Assembly: GCF_026191725.2 (NCBI RefSeq)
Contig: NZ_CP120863.1
Span: 2,398,001 to 2,462,000, forward strand
Length of the DNA: 64,000 nucleotides
Reading direction: 5' to 3'
Source: Roseibium porphyridii
Lineage (GTDB): Bacteria; Pseudomonadota; Alphaproteobacteria; Rhizobiales; Stappiaceae
This document shows, one piece after another, positions 41,395 through 50,664 of the stretch. The position numbers and the translations under genes are program-made. The stretch's first letter is position 1, and each line of letters starts with the position of its first letter. The notes under the pieces were generated by a model. It made no database searches. It had not been told where the DNA came from and worked only from the letters and a program-made list of their open reading frames with translations.

Positions 41395-42963
41395 TTGCCA
41401 AAGCGGAAAAACAAACTTGCAATTGCAGCCTTTGTGGGCATGGGAGCCGTCGCAGCGATGGCCGTTGCAACACCTGCTCAAACAGCTCTTGCGGCCGACA
41501 AAAACCTGCGTATTGCTGTGCCTTTCGGCCCAAAGAGCACCGTGCCGGACCCCAGAGCCCGTCAAAACGGATGGCTCAGCAATCGCGCTGGTGTTTCCGA
41601 AACGCTGATTGGCCTGGCGCATGACATGACCATGCAGCCAAGGCTTGCCGAGAGCTTCGAAAACGTTTCCCCAACAGAGTGGAAACTGACACTTCGAACC
41701 GACGTGAAGTTTCACGATGGCACGCCTATGACAGCAAGCGATGTCAAAGCGTCGTTTGAAAAAATGGATGTGGAGGGTCACCCGGGCCACAATCCGCGCT
41801 TGTCAAAATTGCTTGGGCTGGAAACCATTACGGTGGAGAACGAGAACACATTGGTGTTCAAGACCAAGTCTCCAAATTCCGCATTCCTGTGGTCGCTGAC
41901 TGAACCTTCAGCTGCCGTGATGAAAGAAGGCACTGATGAGTTGCCGTTGATTGGCACCGGTCCATTTGTTTTTGTTTCTGCCGAAACGGAAAAATCCTAT
42001 CAGACCAGGAAGTTTACAGACTATTGGGGCGGAGAGCCTAAGCTCGACACCATCGTTATGGACGCTCTGTCTGATCCCTCTGTTGCAGCACTCGCCCTGC
42101 AAGCCGGAGACGTGGATCTTGTAACCAATTACCCTGAGCCTGACTTTGCCAAATTGAAAGAGAAGGGGGAGGGGCAGCTATTTTCCAACCCGACCACCCG
42201 GCTGTTCTTCTTTCAGGTCCGGACCGCCGATGGTCCACTTTCCAATGATGCCCTTCGCAAGGCGATTTCACTTGGTCTCGACCGTGAAACGATCGTTGCT
42301 GCCTCGTTGAGCGGTGTCGGTGGAGAAGTGGCCAACAGTATTTTTCCCGCGTCCATGGCATCTTGGGCAAACACCAATCTTTCACTGCCCTATGCCCCTG
42401 AAGAAGCTGCGACCCTGCTGGACGAGGCTGGCATCAAGGATACCAATGGCGACGGAAACCGCGAATTGGATGGCGCCGAGATTTCCCTGAAAATTCGCTC
42501 CTACGAGGGCCGTGCTGCCCTGCGTCCGACGCTGGAAATTGCCCAGGCCCTGTTGCAGCAGATCGGGATCAAGTCCGAGATTTCCATGGCTGAATATGAC
42601 GCCAACAACGAGGCACTCAAGGCAGGTGAAATTCAAATGCACCTTCAAGCCTGGGGGACCGCACCGCTCGGCGATCCAAACTATTTCCCAAGTACGCTTG
42701 TTGAATCAGGGGTTGGATACAATTTTTCCGGCTACTCCAACTCAGAGCTTGATGAGCTTCTCAAAAAGGGCCGGGAGAGCTTCGACGACGAAGTGCGCAA
42801 AGGGTATTACGACCGCATTCAGGAAATCATCAACGAAGACCTGCCGTTGATCCCGGTGTTTCATAAAACTCAGGTTTCAGTCGGAAACGGAAAAGTGGAA
42901 GGATACAAGATCCACCCAGCCGAGACTTACCTCGTTACCCCGGATCTCACACTTGCAGACTGA
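41395..42963 (+). CDS. ABC substrate-binding protein, family 5 (peptide/nickel type)
   Basis: The protein has 522 residues from a TTG at 41395 with GGAG six bases upstream (41385-41388); the residues that follow form a signal peptide (KNKLAIAAFVGMGAVAAMAV, cleaved near AALA). The family-5 pattern is present: ESFENVSPTEWKLTLRTDVKFHDG, ASDVKASFE, GTGPFVFVS, and a C-terminal IPVFHKTQVSVG. It binds an oligopeptide, metal chelate or other ligand in the periplasm. First gene of an operon with two ATPases, two permeases and an EamA protein. Confidence 0.88.
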   Translation: MPKRKNKLAIAAFVGMGAVAAMAVATPAQTALAADKNLRIAVPFGPKSTVPDPRARQNGWLSNRAGVSETLIGLAHDMTMQPRLAESFENVSPTEWKLTLRTDVKFHDGTPMTASDVKASFEKMDVEGHPGHNPRLSKLLGLETITVENENTLVFKTKSPNSAFLWSLTEPSAAVMKEGTDELPLIGTGPFVFVSAETEKSYQTRKFTDYWGGEPKLDTIVMDALSDPSVAALALQAGDVDLVTNYPEPDFAKLKEKGEGQLFSNPTTRLFFFQVRTADGPLSNDALRKAISLGLDRETIVAASLSGVGGEVANSIFPASMASWANTNLSLPYAPEEAATLLDEAGIKDTNGDGNRELDGAEISLKIRSYEGRAALRPTLEIAQALLQQIGIKSEISMAEYDANNEALKAGEIQMHLQAWGTAPLGDPNYFPSTLVESGVGYNFSGYSNSELDELLKKGRESFDDEVRKGYYDRIQEIINEDLPLIPVFHKTQVSVGNGKVEGYKIHPAETYLVTPDLTLAD

Positions 42964-43756
42964 AGCAAAAAACCTTCTGAAAGTGCAGAACCTGTCGGCC
43001 CGTATCGGTCGGCAGGTGGTGCTTGATGATGTGAGTTTCGATGTCGAAAAGGGCGAATGCGTCGCAATTGTCGGAGGTTCGGGAGCCGGTAAATCAACAC
43101 TTTTGCGTTGCCTGATGGGGTTGCGACGCCCGGCGGAACCAGTTGGTGGGTTCTTGACCTTTGATGGAGTAACGAGGGAATTCGGGTCCGCAGGCCGCAC
43201 CGGAAAGCCGAAGGGCATCGCCTATGTCCCTCAGAACCCGGACCATGGTTTTGACCCGCTCAAACGCCTCCAGTGGCAATGGCGCCAGACTGCCCGTGCC
43301 GTTACCGGAAGCAAGGATTTTTCCGCCTCGCAACAAGAGCTCCTGAGAGAACTTGGGCTTGGCTCCTTCCATGGCCGGTTTCCACATCAATGGAGCCGTG
43401 GCATGCAGCAGCGTCTGCTGGTGGGAATGGCACTTCTCGGTGAACCGAGTTTGCTGATCCTCGATGAGCCTACTTCGGCATTGGATCCATTGATTGCCGC
43501 CCAGGTTCTGCGGTCAGTCATGGCTTATGCCCACAAGCATGAAGTTGCGCTTTTGATTGTCACACATGATCTGGCGTTGGCAGCGCAACATGCAAACCGC
43601 ACAGCGATCATGACGTCTGGTCAGGTTGTGGAATTCGGTGAAACCCGAGAATTGCTGCGTGCGCCAGAAACAACGTATGGGCAATTGCTGGTAAATCATC
43701 GCGACTGGAACTTTTCCGTACACCAAAAAGCGGCAGATTCCGTCGCCGCCGAATAA
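42953..43756 (+). CDS. ABC transporter ATPase 1 (OppD/NikD-like)
   Basis: The protein has 267 residues and overlaps the binding-protein gene by 11 bases using a TTG start at 42953; a GTG further in cannot be excluded. It has Walker A GGSGAGKS, Q-loop YVPQNPDHGFDPL, Walker B LLILDEP and switch IVTHD. The signature reads WSRGMQQR instead of LSGGQ, a noticeable change that still keeps the glycine. It pairs with the ATPase at 43766. Confidence 0.88.
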   Translation: MQTEAKNLLKVQNLSARIGRQVVLDDVSFDVEKGECVAIVGGSGAGKSTLLRCLMGLRRPAEPVGGFLTFDGVTREFGSAGRTGKPKGIAYVPQNPDHGFDPLKRLQWQWRQTARAVTGSKDFSASQQELLRELGLGSFHGRFPHQWSRGMQQRLLVGMALLGEPSLLILDEPTSALDPLIAAQVLRSVMAYAHKHEVALLIVTHDLALAAQHANRTAIMTSGQVVEFGETRELLRAPETTYGQLLVNHRDWNFSVHQKAADSVAAE

Positions 43757-43765
43757 ATTAGTCAA

Positions 43766-44572
43766 ATGCTTCGTGTCGAAAAACTGCAATTGCAACTGCA
43801 TGGTAAATCGATTTTGGAGGAAGTCTCCTTCGATCTGCCGCGTGGACAAACACTTTGTGTTGTCGGCGAAAGCGGCTCAGGAAAGAGCAGCTTACTGCGT
43901 GCCGTGAACGGACTGATGCCTGCGACGTTCGACAGCCTTATGTTCCGGCCGAAAAATGGTCCTTCCATTTCGCTTAAGGAATATTGGAAGGGGCGTGTGG
44001 GATTGCCCGGCAGTCGGTGGGTGATGCAGGACCCGCTCTCCGCCCTTAATCCGAAGTTGCCGCTTGGCCTCTCGATCGGCGAGAGCGTTTTTGCTCAAAA
44101 GCTGAAGCCCCTGGAACTCAAGGCGGCCATATCGGCGGCACTTGCCGATGTTGAACTGCCTGCGGAAATGGCAAAGCGACGTCCTGCACAGGTTTCCATG
44201 GGTCAGGCACAGCGGGCGTGTCTCGCACGCGCGCTGATTGCTCGCCCGGACCTGATTTTTTTCGATGAACCACTGAGCGCGCTTGATGCCATTGTACAAA
44301 AGCAGATCGCCGCGACAATGAAGCGGATACAGACACGGTTTGACATCACCTTTGTGATTGTGACTCACGATCTTGGGTTCGCTGCAGCTTATGCAGATCA
44401 CATGCTTGTTTTGCGTGGCGGCAAGGTTGAGGCCAATCAGTCTGCCGAGATGTTTTTCCAAGCTCCCGAAAGCGACTATTGCCGAGAATTGATTGCGGCT
44501 GCCCACGAATTGGGAGGTTTGCCGGAAACCGTTGCGAAAGTGTCTGGATCAAAGGCCGCAATATCATGCTGA
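43766..44572 (+). CDS. ABC transporter ATPase 2 (OppF/NikE-like)
   Basis: The 268-residue protein has Walker A GESGSGKS, Q-loop MQDPLSALNP, a signature reading VSMGQAQR, Walker B LIFFDEP and the switch IVTHD. With ATPase 1 it forms the asymmetric pair typical of peptide and nickel importers. It begins 9 bases after the previous stop and its own stop overlaps the permease start by 7 bases. Confidence 0.9.
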   Translation: MLRVEKLQLQLHGKSILEEVSFDLPRGQTLCVVGESGSGKSSLLRAVNGLMPATFDSLMFRPKNGPSISLKEYWKGRVGLPGSRWVMQDPLSALNPKLPLGLSIGESVFAQKLKPLELKAAISAALADVELPAEMAKRRPAQVSMGQAQRACLARALIARPDLIFFDEPLSALDAIVQKQIAATMKRIQTRFDITFVIVTHDLGFAAAYADHMLVLRGGKVEANQSAEMFFQAPESDYCRELIAAAHELGGLPETVAKVSGSKAAISC

Positions 44573-45573
44573 ATACCAGATCGAAGGTAGTCGCCTTCAT
44601 TCTTGCGCTGGGCCGTCGTCTTGCAGGGCTGCTGTGTGTTCTGTTTGGCGTCAGCCTCATCACTTTTACCATGACGTATTTTGCGCCCGGCGATAAAGCC
44701 TCAGCGATTGCACATGCTCGCTACCCGGATGTGCAAGGGTTTCCGCCAGAAATTCTGGATGGAATCCGCGAAGAATTCTCGCTGAACGAACCTTTTTTTG
44801 TCCAGTTCTTTCAATGGCTTTACCGTTTTATCCAAGGGGACTTCGGGAACTCCTTTGCTTCAAATACGCCGGTGTGGGACATATTTGTCGGCAATGCAGC
44901 TGAAACACTTTCGCTGACGGCAACAGCGCTTGTTATTGGGCTGTTTTTCGCGTTCGCTCTGAGTTCGATCGCAGTCTGGCGACCTGGCAGCATGTTTGAC
45001 AGGGCATCTGTTGCTTTGGCATCGATCGGCGCGGCCATGCCGAATTATTGGCTCGGTCTGTTGTTGATCTTGCTGTTTGCCGCACATCTGAACTGGCTTC
45101 CAGCATACGGAACCGGATCGCCATCGCATTTGGTTCTGCCGGCTCTCACGCTTGCATTCTGGATCACTGCATCACAGACACGGCTTCTGCGTGCGTTTTT
45201 TCTTGAAGCAAAAGCTGCTCCCTACATCGAAACGCTTCGACTGCGCGGCGTCAGCGAAGCCGAAATCTTCTGGCGACACATTCTTCGCCACGCGTCGGTT
45301 CCGGCGCTCACCATGATCGGCTTGGATATTGCCAGTCTCCTTGAGGGGACGGTCATCGTTGAGTTGACATTCGCGCGCGGAGGCATCGGATCGCTTCTGG
45401 CGGGATCCGTTTTGTCTCGCGACTACCCTATGGTTCTGTTCCTGGTGCTGTTTTCGGCGCTGGTTTATGTCTTCATCAATTCAATGATTGAAATCCTTCA
45501 AGAAATCATGGACCCGCGAGTTTCCATCTGGTCCCATCAACAGTCTGTTCCTTCCGGTGAGGCACGATCATGA
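44566..45573 (+). CDS. ABC transporter permease 1 (DppB/NikB-like)
   Basis: The protein has 335 residues; the start is set at the ATG at 44566, overlapping the ATPase 2 stop by 7 bases. It has the DppB opening GVSLITFTMTYFAPGDKAS, a periplasmic loop with QFFQWLYRFIQGDFGNSF, and the cytoplasmic EAA-type loop TLRLRGVSEAEIFWRHILRHA. About six membrane segments. Its stop overlaps permease 2 (ATGA). Confidence 0.9.
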   Translation: MLNTRSKVVAFILALGRRLAGLLCVLFGVSLITFTMTYFAPGDKASAIAHARYPDVQGFPPEILDGIREEFSLNEPFFVQFFQWLYRFIQGDFGNSFASNTPVWDIFVGNAAETLSLTATALVIGLFFAFALSSIAVWRPGSMFDRASVALASIGAAMPNYWLGLLLILLFAAHLNWLPAYGTGSPSHLVLPALTLAFWITASQTRLLRAFFLEAKAAPYIETLRLRGVSEAEIFWRHILRHASVPALTMIGLDIASLLEGTVIVELTFARGGIGSLLAGSVLSRDYPMVLFLVLFSALVYVFINSMIEILQEIMDPRVSIWSHQQSVPSGEARS

Positions 45574-46448
45574 CGGTGCAGGCGGATGTGGGTTTTCTGG
45601 AAGCAGTGGACACTCTAAAGTCGAAACAGGAACTGGATCTGAAACGGTTTCTCATCCGGCTTGGACTTTCACTTCTGATCTTTCTGTTTGCCGTTGCCGC
45701 AGGCTTCTTGTTGTCGCCCTACGCTCCGAATGAACCCAATTTTCTGGAACGGCTGTCACCACCGTCCACAAGCCATTGGCTAGGCACGGATCAGCTTGGA
45801 AGAGATGTTGCGACAAGACTGCTTTATGGTGGTGTCTGGTCGATAGGACTGGCATTTCTCATTACGATTGTCGGCGCGATTGTGGGAACAGCAATCGGTC
45901 TAGTTGCGGGTCATTTCGGGCGGGCTGCCGATGTGACACTGATGCGGGTCACCGACAGTTTTTTTGCGTTTCCGGAATTGATAGCAGCGGTCACGATCGC
46001 AGGTGTTCTGGGACCAAGCACCACAAATATGGTGTTGGCGCTGATATTGGTTGGCTGGATGAAGTTTGCCCGTTTGGTACGCAGTCTTAGCGTTGATCTG
46101 GCGCACCGAGATTTCGTTGTGCAGGCCAGGCTGAACGGACTGCCTTCCTACCGAATTCTATGGCGTCACATCTTGCCGAATATCGGGCCAAGTCTGCTGG
46201 TGCTTTGGACCAATGCCTGGTCCAGAACCATTTTGTCCATTTCCGGACTGAGTTTCCTGGGATTTGGAGTTCAGCCTCCGAATGCGGAATGGGGGGCAAT
46301 GTTGCTGGATGGCAAGGCCTACATGCAAACGGCTCCGTATCTGATGATCTTTCCGGGACTTGCGATCCTCGTCGCCGTTCTTTCCATCAATTTAACCGGG
46401 GACCGGTTGCGTGACCTCCTGGGCAGCAACGGGGTCGCAGCGGACTAG
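45570..46448 (+). CDS. ABC transporter permease 2 (DppC/NikC-like)
   Basis: The 292-residue protein has the DppC motifs HWLGTDQLGRDVATRLLYGGVWSIG, LMRVTDSFFAFPELI and the EAA loop VQARLNGLPSYRILWRHILPN, followed by WSRTILSISGLSFLGFGVQPPNAEWGAML. It forms the membrane channel with permease 1. Translation is coupled to permease 1 by a 4-base overlap. Confidence 0.92.
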   Translation: MTVQADVGFLEAVDTLKSKQELDLKRFLIRLGLSLLIFLFAVAAGFLLSPYAPNEPNFLERLSPPSTSHWLGTDQLGRDVATRLLYGGVWSIGLAFLITIVGAIVGTAIGLVAGHFGRAADVTLMRVTDSFFAFPELIAAVTIAGVLGPSTTNMVLALILVGWMKFARLVRSLSVDLAHRDFVVQARLNGLPSYRILWRHILPNIGPSLLVLWTNAWSRTILSISGLSFLGFGVQPPNAEWGAMLLDGKAYMQTAPYLMIFPGLAILVAVLSINLTGDRLRDLLGSNGVAAD

Positions 46449-46450
46449 CC

Positions 46451-47344
46451 ATGACCATGGATTTCAAGGGAATTGGCCTGCGGGTTGGAGCAACCGTGTT
46501 TTTCACGCTTATGGTGCTCTTCATCAAATGGCTTTCTGACGCTGTTCCGGTTGGTCAGGTCGTTTTTTTCCGCAGTGCATTTGCGTTGATCCCTTTGGTC
46601 CTGTTTTTGATGTGGACACGGGAATTCCCGTCAGGCCTTAAAACCAGGCGTCCGGGAAGCCATGTCGCACGTTGCGTTCTGGGCTGTCTTGCGATGTTCG
46701 CAAGCTTTGCCAGTCTGAAATATCTGCCTTTGTCCCACGCTTCGATCATCGGCTATCTGGCACCTGTCCTCGCGGTAGTTCTGGCTGCAATTTTCCTTCG
46801 CGAGGTTGTCAGCAGTGTGCGCTGGTTCGGCGTTCTGTTCGGCTTTGTCGGAGTGCTTGTTCTCGTTCTTCCAACGGCTTCTGCTGCCGACCTGGACAAC
46901 GCTTATCTGCTCGGCGTCGGCCTTGCCTTGGCAATGGCGGTGCTGACAGCTGGCGCAAAGGTTCAAATCAGAAGTCTGGCGTTGACTGAAAACGCAGGTG
47001 CGATCGCATTCTATTTTGCGCTGACCTGCACCATTGCCGGTCTTGCAACCCTGCCACTGGGGTGGACAACTCCGACCTGGAACCAGCTTGGGCTTTTGGT
47101 TTGTACGGGATTTGCAGGTGGTATTGCGCACATCATGATGACCCTCAGCTATCAATACAGCGAGGTTTCCAAGCTGGCCGCGTTTGAATACCTGTCACTT
47201 GTTTTTGCCGTCATCGCGGACGCACTGTTCTTCGATATCCTGCCTGCTCCGGCATTTTATGCCGCTGCAGCCTTGATCATCGTGGCGACATTTGTCGTCG
47301 CTCTGAAAGACGGACGCCGGAAACTGGAGGCCGCAGCAAGGTGA
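46451..47344 (+). CDS. EamA/DMT superfamily transporter
   Basis: The 297-residue protein has ten membrane segments and two EamA repeats (about 10-140 and 150-285), with SHASIIGYLAPVLAVVLAAIFLRE closing the first. DMT proteins usually export amino acids, nucleotide sugars or metabolites. It begins 3 bases after permease 2, so it belongs to the ABC operon; an importer with a DMT exporter recalls opine-metallophore loci, although no biosynthetic genes are present here. Confidence 0.85.
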   Translation: MTMDFKGIGLRVGATVFFTLMVLFIKWLSDAVPVGQVVFFRSAFALIPLVLFLMWTREFPSGLKTRRPGSHVARCVLGCLAMFASFASLKYLPLSHASIIGYLAPVLAVVLAAIFLREVVSSVRWFGVLFGFVGVLVLVLPTASAADLDNAYLLGVGLALAMAVLTAGAKVQIRSLALTENAGAIAFYFALTCTIAGLATLPLGWTTPTWNQLGLLVCTGFAGGIAHIMMTLSYQYSEVSKLAAFEYLSLVFAVIADALFFDILPAPAFYAAAALIIVATFVVALKDGRRKLEAAAR

Positions 47345-47823
47345 AATGGCAAAGGGACTAATGCCGTCAGTCCTCAGGTTTTCGATGCATGGTCATTCTG
47401 CCGTAAATACGCGCAAAACACTCGGTTGATCGACTGTTTCAGAGAGAGCGCCCAATGCAATTGTGTCGACTCGGCAGAGATCTTTCATACGACCGGTCAG
47501 GAGCCGGATCTGAGGCAGGTTCTTTGATCTGCACCGCGAGTGCTGGGCAAGCAGTCTTCCGGAAGAGCCTGAGTTCAGACTGTTGGCATGTCCGAATGTA
47601 TCAAACGAGACTTTGCTGCTTATGCGTGGTTTGTTGGTGTCAAATCCCGTACTCGACCCTAATAGAATGCTGCAACTGCTGTTTCACTTATGATGTATAT
47701 TGAAGATTCTGACGGGCTGTAGTCAATTTCATATTATGATTGATATCTATCTCATATGATGCTTTGTTGCAGTCAGGAACATCAACAATAATTGGCCACT
47801 GAAATTCTCTGGGAGGGAGAACA
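47345..47823. other. Intergenic region ahead of the TAXI-TRAP operon
   Basis: These 479 bases hold no convincing gene; a short open frame at 47455-47703 is cysteine-rich with no family resemblance. From about 47690 the DNA becomes AT-rich and contains the palindrome at 47729-47739 shared with the SDR promoter and probably the TRAP promoter. Confidence 0.6.
47729..47740. promoter_or_regulatory. Candidate GntR operator upstream of the TRAP genes
   Basis: TCATA-T-TATGA is a perfect palindrome; on the minus strand the 12 bases read ATCATAATATGA, identical to the core of the site at 51456-51468 before the SDR gene. It lies 84 bases before the TAXI start. A shorter TCATATGA palindrome follows near 47752. 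Confidence 0.65.
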
Positions 47824-48780
47824 ATGAAGAACCTGCTAAAGTCGTTGGCATTGGTATCCGTTGCCGCAACGCTTGCAACGTCGGTGTCTGCACAAGAACG
47901 TATTACCTACAAGTCCGCGAAAACCACTTCATCCTATTACCAGATGGGCGTTCAGATCGCGGAGGCGATGCAAGCGGGTACCGATGGTGGAGTTGTCGTG
48001 ACAGTTGAAGAGAGCCAGGGCTCTGTTCAAAATGTCATGGAGGTTCGTGCGCGCGGTGGCGACTATGTGTTCACCACACCCCCAGCTCTGGTCGGTCTCG
48101 CACAAGGCGGCAAAGCCATGTTCGAGGGGAAGGGCGACCCGTCGTTTGACACTATCCGCGCTCTCTTCCCAATTCCGTCTCTGACCATGCATTTTGTCAT
48201 GTCGGCTGATAGCGGCGTTGAGACCTTTGAAGACCTGGAAGGAAAGACAATCCTGCTCGGGAGCGGGTCTTTTGGCGCGCGTGAAGGTGAAAAATACCTC
48301 GGTCTCTTTGGCCTTGAAGGCAAAGTCACGCTTGCAGATTCCGAGCTTTCCAATGCAGTTTCGGCTTTGAAAAACGGGCAAATTGACGGGTTTGTGACCG
48401 CCGGCTCTTACCCGGCTCCCAATGTGATTGAGGCAGCCGCTTCAACCGGCGTGCGTGTTCTGTCATTGAGCGACGAACAGGTCGCAGCAACCAAGCGAAC
48501 GCCTTTGACCATACCGGCTGGAACTTACGCCGGTCAGGATGCGGATATTTCAACAACGTCCTTGCCTGTTGTTGCCTACACAACCACCGCGATGAGCGAC
48601 GATACCGCCTATCTCCTCACAAAGACCTTCTGGGAACAGAAGAGCGAATTGGGCAGTGCGGCAGCGTGGTGGAATGGCATCAGCCCGGACATGATCTCAA
48701 ACATCACCACGGCAATTCATCCTGGTGCCATTCGCTACTACGAAGAGGTCGGTGCACCGTTGACCGACGCCCATCGTTAA
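47824..48780 (+). CDS. TAXI family TRAP solute-binding protein
   Basis: The 318-residue protein has a signal peptide (LLKSLALVSVAATLATSVSA) and TAXI features YYQMGVQIAEAM, TVEESQGSVQNVMEVRARGGDYVFTTPP, LEGKTILLGSGSFGARE, and a C-terminal HPGAIRYYEEVG. It binds a carboxylate-type ligand for the fused TRAP permease that follows. GGGAGGGAG precedes the ATG. A 7-base-pair hairpin separates it from the permease gene. Confidence 0.93.
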   Translation: MKNLLKSLALVSVAATLATSVSAQERITYKSAKTTSSYYQMGVQIAEAMQAGTDGGVVVTVEESQGSVQNVMEVRARGGDYVFTTPPALVGLAQGGKAMFEGKGDPSFDTIRALFPIPSLTMHFVMSADSGVETFEDLEGKTILLGSGSFGAREGEKYLGLFGLEGKVTLADSELSNAVSALKNGQIDGFVTAGSYPAPNVIEAAASTGVRVLSLSDEQVAATKRTPLTIPAGTYAGQDADISTTSLPVVAYTTTAMSDDTAYLLTKTFWEQKSELGSAAAWWNGISPDMISNITTAIHPGAIRYYEEVGAPLTDAHR

Positions 48781-48791
48781 GTGAAACAGCG

Positions 48792-48813
48792 CGCCCGGTC
48801 TCCTTGCCGGGCG
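48792..48813 (+). promoter_or_regulatory. Intercistronic hairpin between TAXI and TRAP permease genes
   Basis: CGCCCGG (48792-48798) pairs with CCGGGCG (48807-48813) around an 8-base loop, in the 55-base gap. There is no T-run, so it may protect the binding-protein transcript or reduce read-through. Confidence 0.45.
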
Positions 48814-48835
48814 TGGCTTCGAAGCACATCCTCTC

Positions 48836-50608
48836 ATGACATATACTCGTTCACACCTCGTCTGGGCTGCACTCGGACTGTTGATGATTGTTGCTCACCT
48901 GGGCCTGATTTTCTATGGCCTGGTGCCAAATCTCGTCGCCAGGCCACTGCACCTGGCTTTGATCCTGCCGTGGGTGTTTCTTTATTCCGCCCAGTCAAGA
49001 TTTGAAGTCTCCTTGGGAGCCGTTCTGACCGTCCTGGGCATCGGGTGTTGTGTCTGGATCGCATTGAATCATCAGGATCTGAAAAACCAATACGGCTTCC
49101 TTGAAGGAACCGGTCAGAAAATCATGGCTTTCCTTCTGCTTGGCCTCGTGCTTGAGGCGGCACGACGCATGATCGGCTGGCCATTGCCAACGGTTGCCGC
49201 ACTGATGCTTGCCTATGGTCTTTTTGGCAATCACATACCCGGACAGTTTGGCCATTCCGGCACACCTCTGCCGAGTTTCCTCGGCACGCTCACCATCGCC
49301 GAAGGCGGGCTTTGGGGCAGTCTTACCGGCGTTTCCGTTGGCGTTGTTTCGGTTTTTGTGATTTTCGGTGCGGTTCTGAATGCCGGCGAAGCCGGGCAGG
49401 GGTTCATGAACCTTGCAGCTGGTGCCGCCGGACGTCTGAAAGGTGGTGCTGCTAAGGTGTCGGTACTGTCTTCGGCACTTTTTGGATCAATTTCCGGATC
49501 AGCGTCGGCAAATGTCGCTTCAACCGGTGCCGTCACTTTGCCGGCGATGACTAAGCTGGGCTATCCGAAGCGACTGGCAGCCGCCGTCGAGGCCGTAGCT
49601 TCTTCAGGTGGCCAAATAATGCCTCCGCTCATGGGAGCGGGCGCATTTGTGATGGTTGAGCTGACCGGTGTGCCATACACCGACATCATGTTTGCGGCGC
49701 TCTTGCCCGCGCTCCTCTTCTTCTTTGCCGTGTGGGTCGGCATCGACGCCTATGCCACGCGCTACGATCTGAAGGGCATCCCGGATGATGAACGCCCCAG
49801 TCGGCGTGACATCTTCATCACGTCGTGTTTCTTCGCCGTGCCTTTTGCCGTGTTGCTGATTTCGATGTTCGCCCTGAAATTCACGCCGCAATATTCGGCT
49901 GCCCTCGCGATTTTCGCAGGTTTGTTTGCTCTTCTCTTCAACGGGAAGACCGGGCTCGATCTCAAACTGGGCACAGAACGGCTTGGCAATGCCTGTATCA
50001 ATGCGGGCCGACAAATCGCCATGATCGGCTCCATTATCATTTGCGCTGCCATCGTCATCGGTGTGCTTGGTATCACCGGGCTTGGCGTAAAGCTCACCTC
50101 CTTCATCGTGTCAGGTTCCGGCGGGCTTTTGTGGCCGTCGCTTTTGCTGACTGCCCTTGCGTGCCTGCTTCTGGGCATGGAAGTGCCGACGACCGCCGCC
50201 TATGTCATTTGTGTTTCAGTTGCCGGACCCGCACTGATCGATCTCGGGCTTGAACCGTTGCAAGCCCACCTTTTTGTCTTCTGGTTTGCGCTCTTGTCGA
50301 CCATCACACCACCTGTTTGTGGCGCGGTCTTCATTGCGTCCGGGATGATCGGCGAAAACTGGCTGAAGGTTGCAGCCTGCGCGATGGCCTTGGGTATCGG
50401 CCTCTATTTCATTCCTCTTGGAATGATCGCAAACCCCGAGATCATTGCCTTGAAGCTGAATATGGGCGGCGCACTGGGCGCACTGGTTCAAATGGGCATC
50501 GGCCTTGGGTGTTTGTCCTTCGCGATTATCTCAAAATTCAACATTGCGATCAGAGCAATCCTGCTGGTTGCGGGGCTTGGCATCTTCTTTATTCGCTTGT
50601 TGGCGTGA
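48836..50608 (+). CDS. TRAP transporter fused permease (4TM-12TM)
   Basis: The 590-residue protein combines a small DctQ-like part (about 1-110) and a large DctM-like part, as in TAXI-associated fused permeases. Characteristic blocks include GSISGSASANVASTGAVTLPAMTKLGYPKRLAAAVEAVASSGGQIMPPLMGAGAFVM and LALLSTITPPVCGAVF-like FWFALLSTITPPVCGAVFIAS. It uses an ion gradient to import the ligand of the TAXI protein. The ligand is unknown. Confidence 0.93.
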   Translation: MTYTRSHLVWAALGLLMIVAHLGLIFYGLVPNLVARPLHLALILPWVFLYSAQSRFEVSLGAVLTVLGIGCCVWIALNHQDLKNQYGFLEGTGQKIMAFLLLGLVLEAARRMIGWPLPTVAALMLAYGLFGNHIPGQFGHSGTPLPSFLGTLTIAEGGLWGSLTGVSVGVVSVFVIFGAVLNAGEAGQGFMNLAAGAAGRLKGGAAKVSVLSSALFGSISGSASANVASTGAVTLPAMTKLGYPKRLAAAVEAVASSGGQIMPPLMGAGAFVMVELTGVPYTDIMFAALLPALLFFFAVWVGIDAYATRYDLKGIPDDERPSRRDIFITSCFFAVPFAVLLISMFALKFTPQYSAALAIFAGLFALLFNGKTGLDLKLGTERLGNACINAGRQIAMIGSIIICAAIVIGVLGITGLGVKLTSFIVSGSGGLLWPSLLLTALACLLLGMEVPTTAAYVICVSVAGPALIDLGLEPLQAHLFVFWFALLSTITPPVCGAVFIASGMIGENWLKVAACAMALGIGLYFIPLGMIANPEIIALKLNMGGALGALVQMGIGLGCLSFAIISKFNIAIRAILLVAGLGIFFIRLLA

Positions 50609-50622
50609 AAAATTGCAGGCTT

Positions 50623-50655
50623 GGCCAGCTGACTTGAGTGCGACGTCTGCTGGCC
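50623..50655. terminator. Possible bidirectional terminator, TRAP permease/GntR
   Basis: GGCCAGC-T-GAC (50623-50633) pairs with GTC-T-GCTGGCC (50645-50655), one mismatch, between two convergent genes. There is no strong T-run on either side. Confidence 0.4.
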
Positions 50656-50664
50656 TTGCTTCGC

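Noticed and set aside
47455..47703. An 82-residue plus-strand frame in the TRAP upstream region
   Set aside because: It is cysteine-rich and low in protein-like pattern, has no ribosome site and overlaps the AT-rich promoter.
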